Shown: positions 1-11,499 of the stretch, in pieces
Layout: every line of letters starts with the position of its first letter
How positions within the stretch are numbered: the first letter of the stretch is position 1
Assembly: GCA_027382625.1 (NCBI GenBank)
Contig: JAJKFJ010021942.1
Span: forward strand, 91,731-155,730
Direction of reading: 5' to 3'
DNA length: 64,000 nucleotides
Source: Tetmemena sp. SeJ-2015
Taxonomy: Eukaryota > Ciliophora > Spirotrichea > Sporadotrichida > Oxytrichidae
Translations under genes and position numbers: made by a program
Notes under the pieces: generated by a model
Told to the model about the DNA's origin: nothing
The model's input: only the letters and a program-made list of their open reading frames with translations
The model's database searches: none

Positions 1-824
1 TGTTCAAGCAGCAGCAAAAGCAAAAGGCACTTGACAAATAAGAGGAGACCAAAAAGCCAAGTAACTCTGCTAAAGGGCAAGAAGATGAGTCTGACTCAGA
101 AAAGGAGCAGAAGGACATCAAGCAGTAACTCCTCAAGCTGAAAGAGTAAAAGTAAACAGAGAAGGTTGAAGAATTAACTGTCGAGGGAAGACTAGCCCAG
201 AAAAAGCTGGAGTTACAGTTGAAGATGAATGAGGCTAGGAAACTAAATAGCAAGGCAGTAGTGGAGGAGTAGGAGCGAATGCAAGAGGGCGGTCATCTGT
301 ACGAACGTAGGAGAAACAAGGAGGAGTTCTGGAAGGACAAGAACATGCTTTAGAAAGAGTTGAATAATTAGGGCTTTGAGAAGGAGAAGGCCTATGCGTT
401 TGATACTGCCATTTAGGCTGAAAAGACCAAGAAGAAGAAGACTATAGACAAAAATTAAAGATATTTAACTTTTCAAGTATAAATATTTTATTAGTATAAC
501 AACATGACATTCGGGTGGGATGTATTCAACGAGGATACACTTTATAAAGCTTACTTCAAGAGAACCAAGAAACTCCATGCTCAAGCATCCAATGACACAG
601 GCAAAGCAGTGGATGAGAAGGAAAGGGTGGGCCAGATGGTAGAGGATCTGGAAAAGCAGATCGAGAAGAGAGGAGAGTTCCAGAGATAGAGGCTGTTCGT
701 GGAGGAGAAGGACATCGATTACATCAACGACAGGAACAAGGTGTTCAACGACAAACTCCAGCGCAACTTCGGCAAATTCGCAGCCGAGATAAAGCACAAC
801 ATCGAGACTGGCCACGCCATCTGA
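1..824 (+). CDS. SYF2: Pre-mRNA splicing factor SYF2 (5' end outside window)
   Basis: Spliceosome-associated protein of the Prp19/NTC group. With UAR read as Gln, one frame runs from the left edge to TGA at 822-824. The N-terminal part is charged and coiled-coil (many KK/EE runs). The C-terminal half carries the SYF2 signature: FGWDVFNEDTLYKAY near 510-555, then VEDLEKQIEKR and KDIDYINDRNKVFN, ending in AEIKHNIETGHAI, which lines up with the human C-terminus AEIKQNLERG. A 51-bp AT-rich insert with ACAA pointers (448-498) lies just before the FGWDVF block; removing it keeps the frame. The start codon is left of base 1. Identification is firm from the C-terminal motifs. Confidence 0.9.
448..498 (+). 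other. IES in SYF2 (51 bp, pointer ACAA)
   Basis: AT-rich insert between ACAA copies at 448-451 and 499-502. Excision keeps the frame and puts TIDNMTFGWDVF together just before the conserved block. Confidence 0.7.
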
Positions 825-933
825 TTACAATACTTTAATTAAAGTTTACACAGAATTAAGTTACCTTATAATTTCTATTAATTTTCCAAATTAAGATAAT
901 TCTTGCTTGAAAAGGATCCTGAAAAATAAATTC

Positions 934-3900
934 TCAAGAAATTAATTATAAAATGTAACTTGACCTTCTTTAGTGAGTCAGTAGTGACTACTAACTGTGG
1001 TCTTGTGCAAGAGGTTGTTGAGGTTGATGTCGTTCTCCCCCTCGTATCCCTTGATCTTGGTTCTGCTTGGTGTTTATGCTGTATAGCTTGGCTGACTCCT
1101 TGTTCTGGAAAGCCCTGCCGTAGAAGTTCTTCTTGAACAAGAACATACTCTGCTTAGTGGGACTGAAGTAACCCATGTACTTTAGATTTTGCAAAGCCAC
1201 TAAGAACATAGCCCTCAGTTGCTCTTGGGTGTATCTAGGTTATACTTTTCCTCCTCCTATCTTTTGCCTCTAGTCACTGTTTAAGTTTATTGCACTACCA
1301 TTCTCTAGTTAATCTTCTTAAACATTTCATAAGTCAAGTAAAAATTAACCTTATACACTTAATAAATGAATAAATTTGTAAGTCAGTACCAAATTGAACT
1401 CTTTGCCGAAATACTTGTAGAGTTCGAGAATTATAGTCATGTTCTCTTGGTTGCTTCCAATGAAGTCATCTATGTTGGAGCCATCCTTAGATATCTTCTG
1501 ATTGATGGTGCTCTGCAAACAGCACTTGCACTTTAGGATTCTCGAGGAATCGATTATTGACCTGGTCATGCTGCCTCCAATGTCTGGGTTGAGCACTCTG
1601 TTGCAGTCATTCCACCCTATCATAAACAAGTGCTCCTGAAGTGGATCCAGCTGTCCGATCTCACCGAAGTACAGTTCATTGAAGTGCTTCAGCCACTCTT
1701 TTAAAACCCACTTGAAGCTCTCCTCATCTCTGGGCTTGAACTTAGCGAAGAGCTCTTTTCTCTCCTCTGCTTTAAGTTTAGCGATTTCTGGGTAGTTTGA
1801 GTATCTGTCCTCGTTCTGCAAGTTGATGTCCATGAACTAATTCATCTGCGATGAGGTAGCACAGTTTGCTTCTCCTTGTACCTGCACTACTTTCGAAGTT
1901 TTCTTAGACTGCTGTTGAAGAAGAGCTAGAAAAAAAATATAAATAGATTCTTGTTATAATTGCATATGAGCAGCCTTTCTGCCTTAATGCAATTTAGACA
2001 AGTTGCCTATGGAGTACATGTTATTTTGCTGGCCACTCTTGCTTGCTGAAGCCCTCAAGGCCACGAACTCTCCGCTCAGCAAACTAGTCAAGTAGTCTAG
2101 TAGTGAACTTCTCATCTTGGTGATTTTGTACTAAGGGAGTTGATTAAACTGCTCTTGGTAGATTTTCTTGTGCTGGTCTCCTGCTTCCTGAATTAGATAA
2201 ATCAATTTATTCTAGCTCAAATATAATTAGCTTGTTCAACTCTTGGATGCGTTGCTCATGCAAAAACTCTCTTGAGATTACTTTAGGCAGTTTTTCCTTC
2301 ACAAAGTCTGAGTAGTTATTGATCAGCTAGAACTGCTCATAGAGATAACTTAGTCTATCAGCAGGTCTCTTCATATCCTCAATTACTATATTATGAAAAT
2401 TATAGGTCTCTTAGTGAGGAGATTAAGCAGAAATTGGTAGCGGAAGATATTTCTGTCTCTGCTTGAGAAGGTCTGCTGATCATTCACATTTTGCACAATC
2501 TTAAACTTTGCACATACATATTTCTATTCCAATAAGAGATTAATTTAATGTTCTCAAGAATCTCATAAGCTTTTAGCCATTTTCTCTTGGCGATGAAGTA
2601 CTTCTCATATCTCAGGAAAATTTAATCCATGCCTTCTTTTCTGAGGTCGTCTGTCGAAATTTTTGGAGTGAGATTGATGTTGAATGACTAAAAGGCCATT
2701 CTTATGCTATCTTCCCTTTTCAAATTACTACTCAATCCATCCCTTACTTTAAACTAAAAATATTATAATTCATTAATGAATCAATCTAATAAAAAATTTA
2801 GGCATGAGTATCTATTCTATTGACTATAGAACACAGGCTTCTTTTAAGTCAATTCTAGTTTCGTGGAGGTAGTAAAATTCTTGATTAAAGAAGAAAGTGG
2901 AGATCAGATATTTGAGAATGCGTTTGAACTTTAGAATACTCATTCCATAGAGGTTTATGATCTCTACTAGGTTTTAAACTACCTCAGGATGAAAGACAAA
3001 GGGATTATTCTTGCTCAGGATCAGTGAATAGATTGATTCTAAGATCACATGCTTCATGCATGGGAAATAGCAAGTTCGCACAACTAGCTTTATGCAGTTC
3101 TGCACATTAACTCTTAGATGCAATTCATTCTAGTTATTATTTTGAATCCCTAGCAACAAGTTGAACCTCATAAAGTAAGGACTGCCTCTGAATTTGTGCA
3201 TCAGGTGGATCAAGTCATTCAAGACTTTAGTGGGGAACGTTTTAATGTTCTTAATTATGATGACAACAGGCTGCTGAAGGTCATTGTCCTTCGATTTTAG
3301 AATGCTTCTTATTCCATGGAAAGTGTCTTTCTTAATGCATTCATTTGAATTAACAAACTGCTAGAACAGAATAAGTCTCTCTCTTTCTTCCTCATCTTCA
3401 AATTTAAGTAAGTCAGCAAAATTATGTTAGTATAATCTTCCAAACCGTATTTAGACTTTTCTTGCAAAGCTTACTTGATTTGGCGTCTGGTCCTGGTCCC
3501 CACAAATACTGGCTTGCTTTTAGAGGCAGCTCTGTTTGATAATCTTAGTTATTAGGAGTGCTTGGTTTTTGAAAACTCCCATTGAAAGCACTCATCTGAA
3601 AGGTCACTCATCCTCTGAGTAACAAAGTCCAAATTCTCATTATAAAATTTTTCCTTAAATATCGTCTCTAAAATTAGGAGTGGTGTTCATTTGCTCATTT
3701 GCAGGGGTAAAAATGTTGCTGTCTCTTGCACTTTGTAGATTGCTATCCCTGAATTCACTTTGCACCGAATAGCTTAGATGAGGATCTCGGACGCTCGAGA
3801 GATAAGAGTCTGAAGCCCTTTGACCAGAGCCCTGGTTTGAGCTGTCAATTTGCATGGGCTAGTCTGTTGCATCTTCGTCTTAGAGCTCATCAAAGTTTAA

Positions 3901-4683
3901 GTGGTCAGAATCCTCATCACTACAAGTTTACTGCTTAATTTAAAAGCCTTAAATTAATAACTTTCTAAAATGATTAATGGTCAAAGTAAGAGCTCCTCTG
4001 AGTTCATCTTTATCATAGATGCCATAGCTGTACTGGTCAGTCTACAGTAAATTAATTTCGATTTCGAATGCCTTACTATAATTCCAAGTGCGCACTTGAG
4101 TCTGTACATGATGTGCTCTATAGTCTGCTTCATATTGTTGCACTTCTTTTCATCAAGCACAACATTTATGCAATTCAACTCACTGCCCTATAGTTCTTCA
4201 CAGAGTGTTTGGAATTGATGATCGATGCTGGATGCACTCTCTGAAGATGTGATGACCAAGCACGTTGGCAAACTCTGTTCAAACTATGCTTATCTCAGCT
4301 TTAGCTTTTCATCCTTCGGATTCATCTATAAATTTACCTTACAATGAATGCTTAGATATCTATTTGAGGAAGTTCTTGATGGTTATGTTTAGATCTTAGT
4401 TGTTTTCTTTGATAGTGTTCGTGATAATGCTTTCGAATTGGCGTTGATAGGTCTCACTCAGTCGCTGCTTTTCTGAGAATAGCTTAGACTTGTTGGAGGA
4501 TTGCATCCCGCCATTATCCAGCCCGCCAAGATTTTTAGAGCCCTCTCCTTTATTCTTAGCTAGGTTGTTGGTCTTTGATGCTTGGTTGAGGAAGATTCCT
4601 TTGTCTCCCTAGTTCCAAAGTTCTACGTAGGGGGTGTTGTAGTCTAAATTCAAGATGCCTGCTGAGGCCGATCCATATTCCAT
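934..4683 (-). CDS. ORC3: Origin recognition complex subunit 3 (ORC3), IES-interrupted
   Basis: Subunit of the complex that marks replication origins in the nucleus. Start ATG at 4683 (minus); the frame ends at a TGA near 934, though the last 20 or so codons after the conserved part are uncertain. Recognisable blocks in order: LPTCLVITSS and NCINVVLDEKKCNNMKQTI (N-terminal AAA-like part), QQPVVIIIKNIKTFPTKVL and FMRFNLLLGIQ (Walker B/sensor-like region), a helical middle, then a C-terminal winged-helix region with LRAMFLVALQNLKYMGYFSPTKQ, matching human [21 protein letters not shown]. At least five IESs (4324-4357, 3911-3993, 3656-3668, 3394-3434, 2748-2796) break the frame, and deleting each restores it. 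Other junctions around 1.9-2.5 kb are not fully resolved. Confidence 0.85.
2748..2796 (-). other. IES in ORC3 (49 bp, pointer TAAA)
   Basis: Excision joins QILMPK to VRDGLSSNLKRED and corrects the frame. Confidence 0.75.
3394..3434 (-). other. IES in ORC3 (41 bp, pointer GAAGAT)
   Basis: Six-base pointer. Excision joins KYGLED to EEERERLILFQQF and corrects the frame. Confidence 0.85.
3656..3668 (-). other. Very short IES in ORC3 (13 bp, pointer TTTA)
   Basis: Excision joins NTTPNF to KEKFYNENLDFV. Thirteen bases is very short for any IES, and a chance repeat cannot be excluded. Confidence 0.6.
3911..3993 (-). other. IES in ORC3 (83 bp, pointer GAGGA)
   Basis: Excision removes a TGA and joins IKMNSED to SDHLNFDELQ in frame. 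Confidence 0.75.
4324..4357 (-). other. IES in ORC3 (34 bp, pointer ATAGAT)
   Basis: Six-base pointer. Excision joins NFLKQM to NPKDEKLKLRQ and removes a TGA. Confidence 0.85.
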
Positions 4684-5512
4684 GTTGATATAGTAGAGTT
4701 AGTTGAGGGATTGATTCGAACCTAAAATGGAGGAAATGTTATTTGATTTTATAATTTTCAATTTCTTGAAAATTAGATTACTCTCTAACTTTCAGATTAG
4801 AAATAGAGGGAATTGATACAGAACAGAATAGCTAAAATTTATAATGAATATCGATTGGTAACGTACTCAGGGGAAGCTAGATAAAGATAGAGTGAACTAT
4901 TTATAAAGTTTGTTAAGCTATTAAGGATATTTTAGTAAGAGGCTGTACTTATCTCCTAAATTTTCAGATAATGAGTGAATGATAGTGGAATGGAAATCGG
5001 TTTAAATTTTAATGAAATTGGATTCTACATTTAGGCAAGGTGGTGGATATGATCATATTTTAGTAAAGAGTAAAGGCATGTATTCATTCCAACCCTCAAG
5101 ATAGTACTAAGCCACTGATTTGGCTGCTCATATACAATTTGAATATAATGATGAGGAGACAAGAATAGACTGATTGATAGATAAATCACTGCTTTAAATG
5201 TTTTGTTTTATATCGTCAGAAGTAATCAAGCAAATTAAAAATATATTCAGACAATTTTAAAGCACATTTTAATTTAAATAAGAGTGGGCATTTGTTATAA
5301 GTTTAATTATTAAAAGATGAGAGCAATAACAATGAACGACAGTTTACTATCCAACTCTCAAACCTACACACTTTAAAATTAAGACCAAATTACAAATTCC
5401 CCATCCAATCCAACCAATAAAATAACTCAAAGATAGTATATGCGTAGTTCTAGAACTCATCTACTCTCTTTGCCCCTAATTATAATATTAAAAGCTTGTA
5501 TTTATAATTGTG
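4684..5512. other. Intergenic, AT-rich
   Basis: Between the divergent ORC3 and secreted-gene starts. No coding signal, RNA gene or repeat seen; it presumably holds both 5' flanks. Confidence 0.5.
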
Positions 5513-7227
5513 ATGGTAGCTGCTCTCTCTGTAACGGGAGTATCAGCTATAGAACAAGTTAGTTAGGAAGCTGATAGCGCTAAATTGATAGAAATGTTGG
5601 CTGAAGGGATAGCTCAGAAAATAAGTACCTCTCAAATATTTGAAACTAAAGATGACATCAGCAGTATTCTCACAAATATTTTTGCTGACACTAATAACTA
5701 CAATTCTAATCGTCATGAGAGCTAAATGAGCAAAGACTTACCAATTGATAGAACTATATATTATTATATCAAATTTAAATTTTACAAAGAACGACAGAGG
5801 AGGGAATGCTTCAGAAAGGGCTTAAGTGGCTGCTTAGACAAACTACTCTAGGTGAATCTGAGATTGAAATTTGGTTCTCTCTCTTCAATTAGTTCTTACA
5901 AGGAATGCAAGCACCAAGTTTAGCACTAATTTCTAACAGTTTATTCAAATTATTGCAATTATTAATGATACTAATTTCTATACTTGCTCTTCAAAAATGC
6001 AGCTGACTCTCACTTAATACAACAACACTTAAATTGCCAATTCTAAGCTGGCAAACCCAGTCTTCGCAGATGTACTATTCAGCTATACTGCTATCTTGAG
6101 TACTTCAACTGCAGATGCAGCTGGCGAATGCTATACAACTTCCTAATATTTTTATATTCATATCAGAATCTTTCTTAATAAGTCCTTTAATTTATAATTA
6201 AAACTTTTTGTGTGTTGAATTAATAAACTTCCTATAACATATATCTGTACTTCATGACAAAGTTTGCCTAATTTAAGTAAGTTAGCATTTATTTGATTAT
6301 TTAGTGGAGTAAATGATATAATGCAATCTTTCTTACAAAACTTGCTTGGAAACGCAATTACTTTCAACAACATTTACAACTCAATTTTGCAAGCGCAGAA
6401 GTCCAACAATACCGCACAGGTCTACTATCAGTTTGGAAGAATCGTCTACCTCCTCCTCAACTTTGACCCCATAGAATGGGCTTCGCTTGAACAAGCCAGC
6501 AAAGATCAAACTGCCGCCTATTATGCAGAGGTAGAGAGGAGAATCTCAGAGAGAGGAGAACTCATCAAGGAAGAGAAAAGGCTGAGAAGTATATTTGAAG
6601 ATGATATGAACAGACTCGTTTACTTAATTTATTGGGATATCATCTTCTATAATTAATGCTTCGTTGAAGAGGAAACTCCATCCACTGTGATTGATAAGGT
6701 GTACAGTTTTGCATTTTAGTTCTTGAATCAGTCTGTTGGAACTTCCTCGCCAAACTCATCTATCTGTACTGGCAACATCACAGTTCTTGAAAATGCTTAT
6801 AATCTAATCCAAGTGCAGATTAAGCTGCAATTTTACGATCAAATGGGAAATACTATCAAGCAGCTGCTTCAAACAACAGGCTTCATTTTTATAGTCAAGT
6901 CTGTATTAAATTTATTAGGTCCACTTACCTTTGGGTGCTACTATTCGATATTCGAATATCTAGAGATTGTGTAAAACTACTTTGCGACCATTGGCGATAT
7001 CGACAAGCTCTTCTACAATATCTTAGTAATATCACTTCATTTATTGTGTTATCGTTCACCACATGGGAAATGTGTATGACAACACAGTCGCGATAATAGA
7101 ACTGTTCAGATTCGGAGACAACTCAAAATTAGCTTACTGGAAAAATCTTGGCTACTATTTCGGAGACTCGGTCAATGAGATCTGTTACGTGCCTACCGAT
7201 TATGATCCTTACAAAGGAAAGGTCTGA
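5513..7227 (+). CDS. Secreted or vacuolar protein of unknown function A, several MDSs
   Basis: I do not recognise the family. ATG at 5513 opens a hydrophobic signal-peptide-like start (MVAALSVTGVSAIEQ). Coding segments follow at about 5513-5990, 5990-6135, 6325-7018 and 7050-7227, in different frames. The 6.3-7.0 kb part encodes an acidic, helical stretch (EEKRLRSIFEDDMNRLV), a Cys-containing segment and a hydrophobic patch (FGCYYSIFEYLEIV). The last junction is clear: a 31-bp IES with TATC pointers (7019-7049) joins FYNI to VHHMGNVYDNT. Between 6.13 and 6.33 kb an 11-bp direct repeat, AATCTTTCTTA, flanks a 158-bp AT-rich insert, but frame restoration there needs a second small deletion that I could not fix. 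It lies next to two smaller secreted-type genes. Gene boundaries are probable; function is unknown. Confidence 0.55.
7019..7049 (+). other. IES in secreted-type gene A (31 bp, pointer TATC)
   Basis: Excision joins KLFYNI to VHHMGNVYDNT and corrects the frame. Confidence 0.75.
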
Positions 7228-7756
7228 GCTTCGCACCTATTATAGATAAACTCATCCCAAATATGAATCCAATCACATTAAGAAAGAGGCATAAGCTGAA
7301 GCCACGACTGCAAGAGGTCCAAAATTATCAAAGCTTATTACTTCTAATTTAAATGTTTGCTGTTCGTTATTGTCTGGTTTAGTTTTATAAAGCACTCAAT
7401 TAAACTTATTTGGGGAAGTGATAGAAATGGTATAAATATTATTAAGTTATAGTAAAGTCTTAAATGTTAGTTCTCCTATATAAGAAATATCTATCTTCAA
7501 TTACTGAATGCAATTATTAGAATAGGAGGTGAATTGAAAAGCGTTTGACTGTTCTGATCTGACATTAAGTCAAAATAAGGGGTAATCATTTATTAGATAT
7601 ACTATAAAAATTAATTGTTTGATTCACCCCTCTTTATAAAAATGTAGCTATTCAACAGTAATTAAAATCCATTTAGAGTGGCTCATTTTAAATTTTGTAT
7701 CATGAGTAAGTACAGAATTTATTAAAAGATTATAATTCAAAATAAAATAACTCAAT
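7228..7756. other. Intergenic, AT-rich
   Basis: No gene or repeat seen. Confidence 0.5.
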
Positions 7757-8151
7757 GGCAGGTAAGTTTTGAAACAAACTACAAAATTATGAAACAAAAG
7801 AAAAATGGTGTTGAGAGTTGTGTTAAAGTAATTTGATAGACACTAAAGCAGATATGAGTAACCTAGCTGGTCATGAGGTATGTTCTAGTTAGCATTCAGC
7901 TTTAAAACTTAATGATTTTTATGACAAGTTATTTTGAGAGTTACAAATTATTAACTTAACTTTTATAGAGCTAACTTCCCATCAGAGCCTATCTAGAGTC
8001 AAACTTGATGCCCTTACTATTAGAGGCCCTCAATGAACTAGCAAGAGCAAAGTAAATATCTATCTATATCTTAATCTCACATTTCAGGCCTAACGATCCA
8101 ATTGAATTCATCGCTAACTACATGCTCGAGCACAACCCAGAGAATAAATGA
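7757..8151 (+). CDS. Dpy-30 motif protein
   Basis: Small Dpy-30-fold protein. Members dock on amphipathic helices, either as a COMPASS/MLL histone-methyltransferase subunit or as ciliary radial-spoke/dynein adaptors. Four exons: 7757-7763, 7840-7877, 7969-8051 and 8088-8151, with GT-AG introns of 76, 91 and 36 nt. The spliced protein (about 63 residues) contains LPIRAYLESNLMPLLLEAL, LARAKPNDPIEFIANYML and ends EHNPENK, matching the human DPY30 pattern LPTRAYLDQ...NPIEFLASYLL. TGA at 8149-8151. No IES is needed. With a radial spoke gene nearby a ciliary role is possible, but sequence alone cannot choose between the two. Confidence 0.88.
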
Positions 8152-8284
8152 CCACTTTATAGTTTTTAATCTAGTTAGTTTATCATTAGAGAATTTTCAA
8201 CTCTCATCATTTAATCAATCTCCTTTTCATTCATTGTGAGAATTGAAATAGGATACTATTTATAACTTATTATAATCTATCAAA

Positions 8285-9014
8285 ATGAAAAATTTAGCTT
8301 TCTATTCCCGACAAACGACAACTTCTAATACGAAGCTTCTCCTCCTCTTAACTTTTACACTTGCTCTCACTTTGAGTGTCCAGGCTTCCCTAAACTTCAA
8401 GACTTTCACTCTAAGATTGTTCTTAAAGGAGCTTAGGTGCTTGAAAACACTTAAGACTAAATGACAGAATTAGATAAGCTCTTTTAAAAGTATGAGAAAA
8501 GATAGATTCTTGACAATTTTGGCATTCGATTATTGATTCTTTCAAAATTATCTTAATCATATTGAAGAAATGATTTTTGCAGGGAATGTTGCAAGGATCA
8601 TTTAAGATCCAACTTCGCAGAAGCTCAGACTGCCTGAATGAGGGATTTACACTAACAGTAGCTGCTTTAGCTATGGGCTGGAAGACAATGATTTCCTAAT
8701 CTCCAGACGATACCGAGAACTATAATGATGTAGTACAGCTTATGGTGAGGAAATGCAACGTGGCAGACACCGTGCAGGGAACTTTCATAAACAACTACTT
8801 GATTAACAGAATGGAAGACTCCGGCCTCTTCATATTGCAGGCTCCTAAAGTCATTCTCAAAGTCTTAGATTGGTCCACCTTGCTTGGAGATGTCATGGAA
8901 ATAGCTCTAGCTGCGGAAGGATATGGAGTACACTTGGACGCTTTCAACTTTGGAGTGATGGTAGGACATGTTGGAAAAGTTTTCACCCAGCTCTGGATGA
9001 AGGGCATTATCTGA
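8285..9014 (+). CDS. Secreted-type protein of unknown function B
   Basis: ATG at 8285 begins a signal-peptide-like N-terminus (LLLLLTFTLALTLSVQA). The C-terminal 140 codons (about 8590-9014) form one clean frame with SSDCLNEGFTLTV, KCNVADTVQGTFINNYLI and a closing GYGVHLDAFNFGVMVGHVG. The same order of motifs (SDCxNEG, KCNxAxTxxG, a VHxDxxxFGVxxGxVxK ending) recurs in the next gene, so the two are tandem paralogs. The middle (8460-8600) changes frame and holds AT-rich sequence, so at least one IES lies there; I could not define its pointer. No known domain recognised. Confidence 0.6.
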
Positions 9015-9083
9015 AAATTTATGCTATGATTGAGTGTAGGATTGGAGTTTAATAATTTTCAAGAATATTATAAAAGTAAAGTA

Positions 9084-9719
9084 ATGTCCGAAACGAAAAA
9101 CAGAGTGACCAAACTTCTTATTCTTTCCCTACTCGCTGTTTTCATCTTAAAATACTTTTTTGGTGTACTTTTATTTATCATCTCTTGCGATGAAGCACAA
9201 GTCTAGAGCGTAGCACCCACTCTCAAGGGGAACCCTAAATATTCTCCAACTCAGAGATCGATCACTAGAAATAATTAAAACTCTCTCCCTGCTGGCTTCC
9301 TCGAGGGATTCCTCAGAACTAAAACCCTTGGTGGCAGTGACTGTGCGAATGAAGGACTATCAATTTTGAGAGCCTACGTTAACCTTATTGAGTATCAAGC
9401 AGTAGCAGGGACTCAGGACGACATGCGAAACATATTTTTGCTAAGCAATAGTTTCATGAAGAAGTGCAACTACGCAGCAACTTTTGAGGGAATGGTTCTG
9501 AACCGAGTTATCAGAAAGACTGTTGACAAACAGGAATGGCTCTGGCGATGGGCAAGATAGACAATCATTGACGGCCTATTCGTAGGGGAGGTAGTCATGA
9601 TAATTTTAGATGGTTTGTAGCAGGACTTCTCAATGCTCACAGCTCTAGATGTTCATATGGATTTATACACCTTTGGAGTTTTCTTGGGATTCGTAGCCAA
9701 ATCTTTTCCTTTAAAGTGA
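9084..9719 (+). CDS. Secreted-type protein of unknown function C (paralog of B)
   Basis: A single open frame of about 211 codons from ATG 9084 to TGA 9717-9719, with UAR as Gln. The N-terminus is hydrophobic (LLILSLLAVFI) and resembles a signal peptide; an AT-rich hydrophobic stretch follows (9147-9185) and could be a small in-frame IES. The body has GSDCANEGLSILRAYVNL, KKCNYAATFEGMVLNRVI and the C-terminal VHMDLYTFGVFLGFVAKSF. Conserved cysteines and spacing match the upstream gene B. Function unknown; tandem arrangement suggests recent duplication. It could be a lumenal or extrusome protein, but nothing seen proves that. Confidence 0.65.
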
Positions 9720-9892
9720 AGCATAGTTAGAGAGAATAAATAATGATTAAGAACTTAATAAATTAATAGTGAAGGAGCTAAAATTGTAAATTGATGAGTT
9801 TATTTAGAGAGGGTATAAATAAATGCTGTGTTAATTTCGCTAGCAGTCTTAATCAAATAATAAATTAATAGCTTAAACTATCTGAAGCCAAA

Positions 9893-11499
9893 ATGAAGAC
9901 GGCTCACAAGCACGAATATCGGTAAACCGATGTTGCAGATAAGGACATTGATTAGAAGGATATTGATTTCTGAAATTATTTTTTCTCTTGCTAATGATTT
10001 CGATTCAGCTGATCCTGATAAGACCGAAGTTAAAAGTAATAAAAGGAACCAAGATGTGGAAATCCATCTGGGAGGAAAAACTTTAAGTTTATAAAATTTT
10101 TTAGAGACACGGAGCGAGATAGGACCCTAGATTATTTAATACTCTATTTTCGCATAGATCACGATAATACAGTTTAGAAAATTAGGGATGTAGACCTCTA
10201 CGGGCTTGCAGGTTATCCAAATCCCTCTTAAAATCACTAAGCGATTGGAGGAAGTGGTGTCTAATCGCTGGACCCATATTCATCAAGTTATATTCAAAAT
10301 TCGAACAAGGCCTACGTCAACGATGACAACTACGGCTTCTATCCTCAGGAAGTACCGCCAGAGGTGCTCGCTCAAATTGAGTTAGATCAAATAGAGTAAA
10401 AAATGAGGAAATAAAAGTTGCTGCTTAACTGTGTTCCTGGCTTAAGGGGGAAAACAAACAAATAAAAGTTCATATTCAAAGTATACGGACTTTTATCAAT
10501 TCAGCTGATTATCACTTTCTCATTAGTGCTTATCACGATGCTAACTTCTAAACTTTAAGCAGATAAATGATTGATAACATATTATGATATAGGTATGGTA
10601 ATTGAACTTGAATCTCTAATTTTCTTTATTTAGAAATACAGGACTTCATGAGAGATAACAGATGGCTATTTTGGACCACTATGGCTATCAGTTTAATTCT
10701 CTGTAAACAATTCTAATATTTTATTAGAGAATAAAAGATATTTTCTTGATTTATTGCTCTCTTCTGCTTTAGTAAAATAGCCGAAAGTTCCCGATAAACT
10801 ACATCGCACTCTTTGTGTTTACGATTTGCAGCTCCTACTTGATCTCCTCTATATGCATTTTCTAACAACCTTAAAATGTTATGATAGCAGCCCTACTGTG
10901 TTTAACTGTGTTCTTCAGCTTAACAGTTCTCACTTTCTTTGTAAGATTTGCTATTTATCAAATTTTTATTTTGTTCACAAGGCGATTAAAACTCTGAAAA
11001 TAATGTTTTTGCTATTATAGACTCGCTTTGAGCTGACTGTGTTGTCAGGACTGATGTCCATAACATGCCATGTGCTGGTGATTCTGATACCGATGTTTAT
11101 CGTCTTCCGTGAGAAATGGATCTATATTATGGTGTGCTGTGGCATCATCTTAATAATATCCATATTTATGATATACGACACACAGGTAAGTTCACTCTCA
11201 CCAGAAATTTGACTTTCTTAATTCAACTAATCTATGGACTTAATTAATAACCCTTGGCGTAGCTAATTGCCGGAGGAAAGAAGTATCAGCTGAGTTATGA
11301 TGACTATATAGTTGGGGCCTTGCTACTTTACACTGTAAGTTCAAATTATTCCTTCTCTAAGGAAGTATAACTTGGCATATTCATCATAAATTATCAGAGT
11401 GAGATAATAGAATTTACTGACTTCTTTTGTTTTTAGGACGTAGTAACTTTATTCTTGTGGCTGTTGGCTCTGCTCGGAGCTGCTAAGCAAGCAACGTGA
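9893..11499 (+). CDS. TMBIM / Bax inhibitor-1 (Lifeguard) family membrane protein
   Basis: Multi-pass membrane protein of the BI-1/Lifeguard family (ER or Golgi Ca2+ leak and stress response in known members). Order: acidic N-terminus, Pro/Tyr/Gln-rich cytosolic stretch (YPNPSQNHQAIGGSG), then KFIFKVYGLLSIQLIITFSL, DFMRDNRWLFWTTMA, RKFPINYIALFVFTICSSYL, IAALLCLTVFFSLTVLTFF, LSGLMSITCHVLVILIP and the family end DTQLIAGGKKYQLSYDDYI with GALLLYTDVVTLFLWLL. Introns: 10593-10633, 10941-10981, 11186-11262, 11335-11436. IESs: 9964-9994, 10076-10092, 10562-10585, 10991-11020. The fourth IES sits nine bases after an intron, and both must go to read FFAIKTRFELTVLSG. A junction near 10704-10780 is unresolved. 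Confidence 0.9.
9964..9994 (+). other. IES in TMBIM gene (31 bp, pointer TGATTTC)
   Basis: Seven-base pointer. Excision removes a TGA and joins KDIDF to DSADPDKTE. Confidence 0.85.
10076..10092 (+). other. IES in TMBIM gene (17 bp, pointer AAAA)
   Basis: Excision joins EIHLGGK to FFRDTERDRT in the frame that continues into the membrane domain. The pointer is low-complexity, so its exact ends are uncertain. Confidence 0.55.
10562..10585 (+). other. IES in TMBIM gene (24 bp, pointer GATA)
   Basis: Excision removes a TGA; with the intron 10593-10633 spliced, the frame reads LQADIEIQDFMRDN. Confidence 0.75.
10991..11020 (+). other. IES in TMBIM gene (30 bp, pointer ACTC) next to an intron
   Basis: Lies nine bases after the intron 10941-10981. 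Removing both yields TFFAIKTRFELTVLSG, the family motif. Confidence 0.88.
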
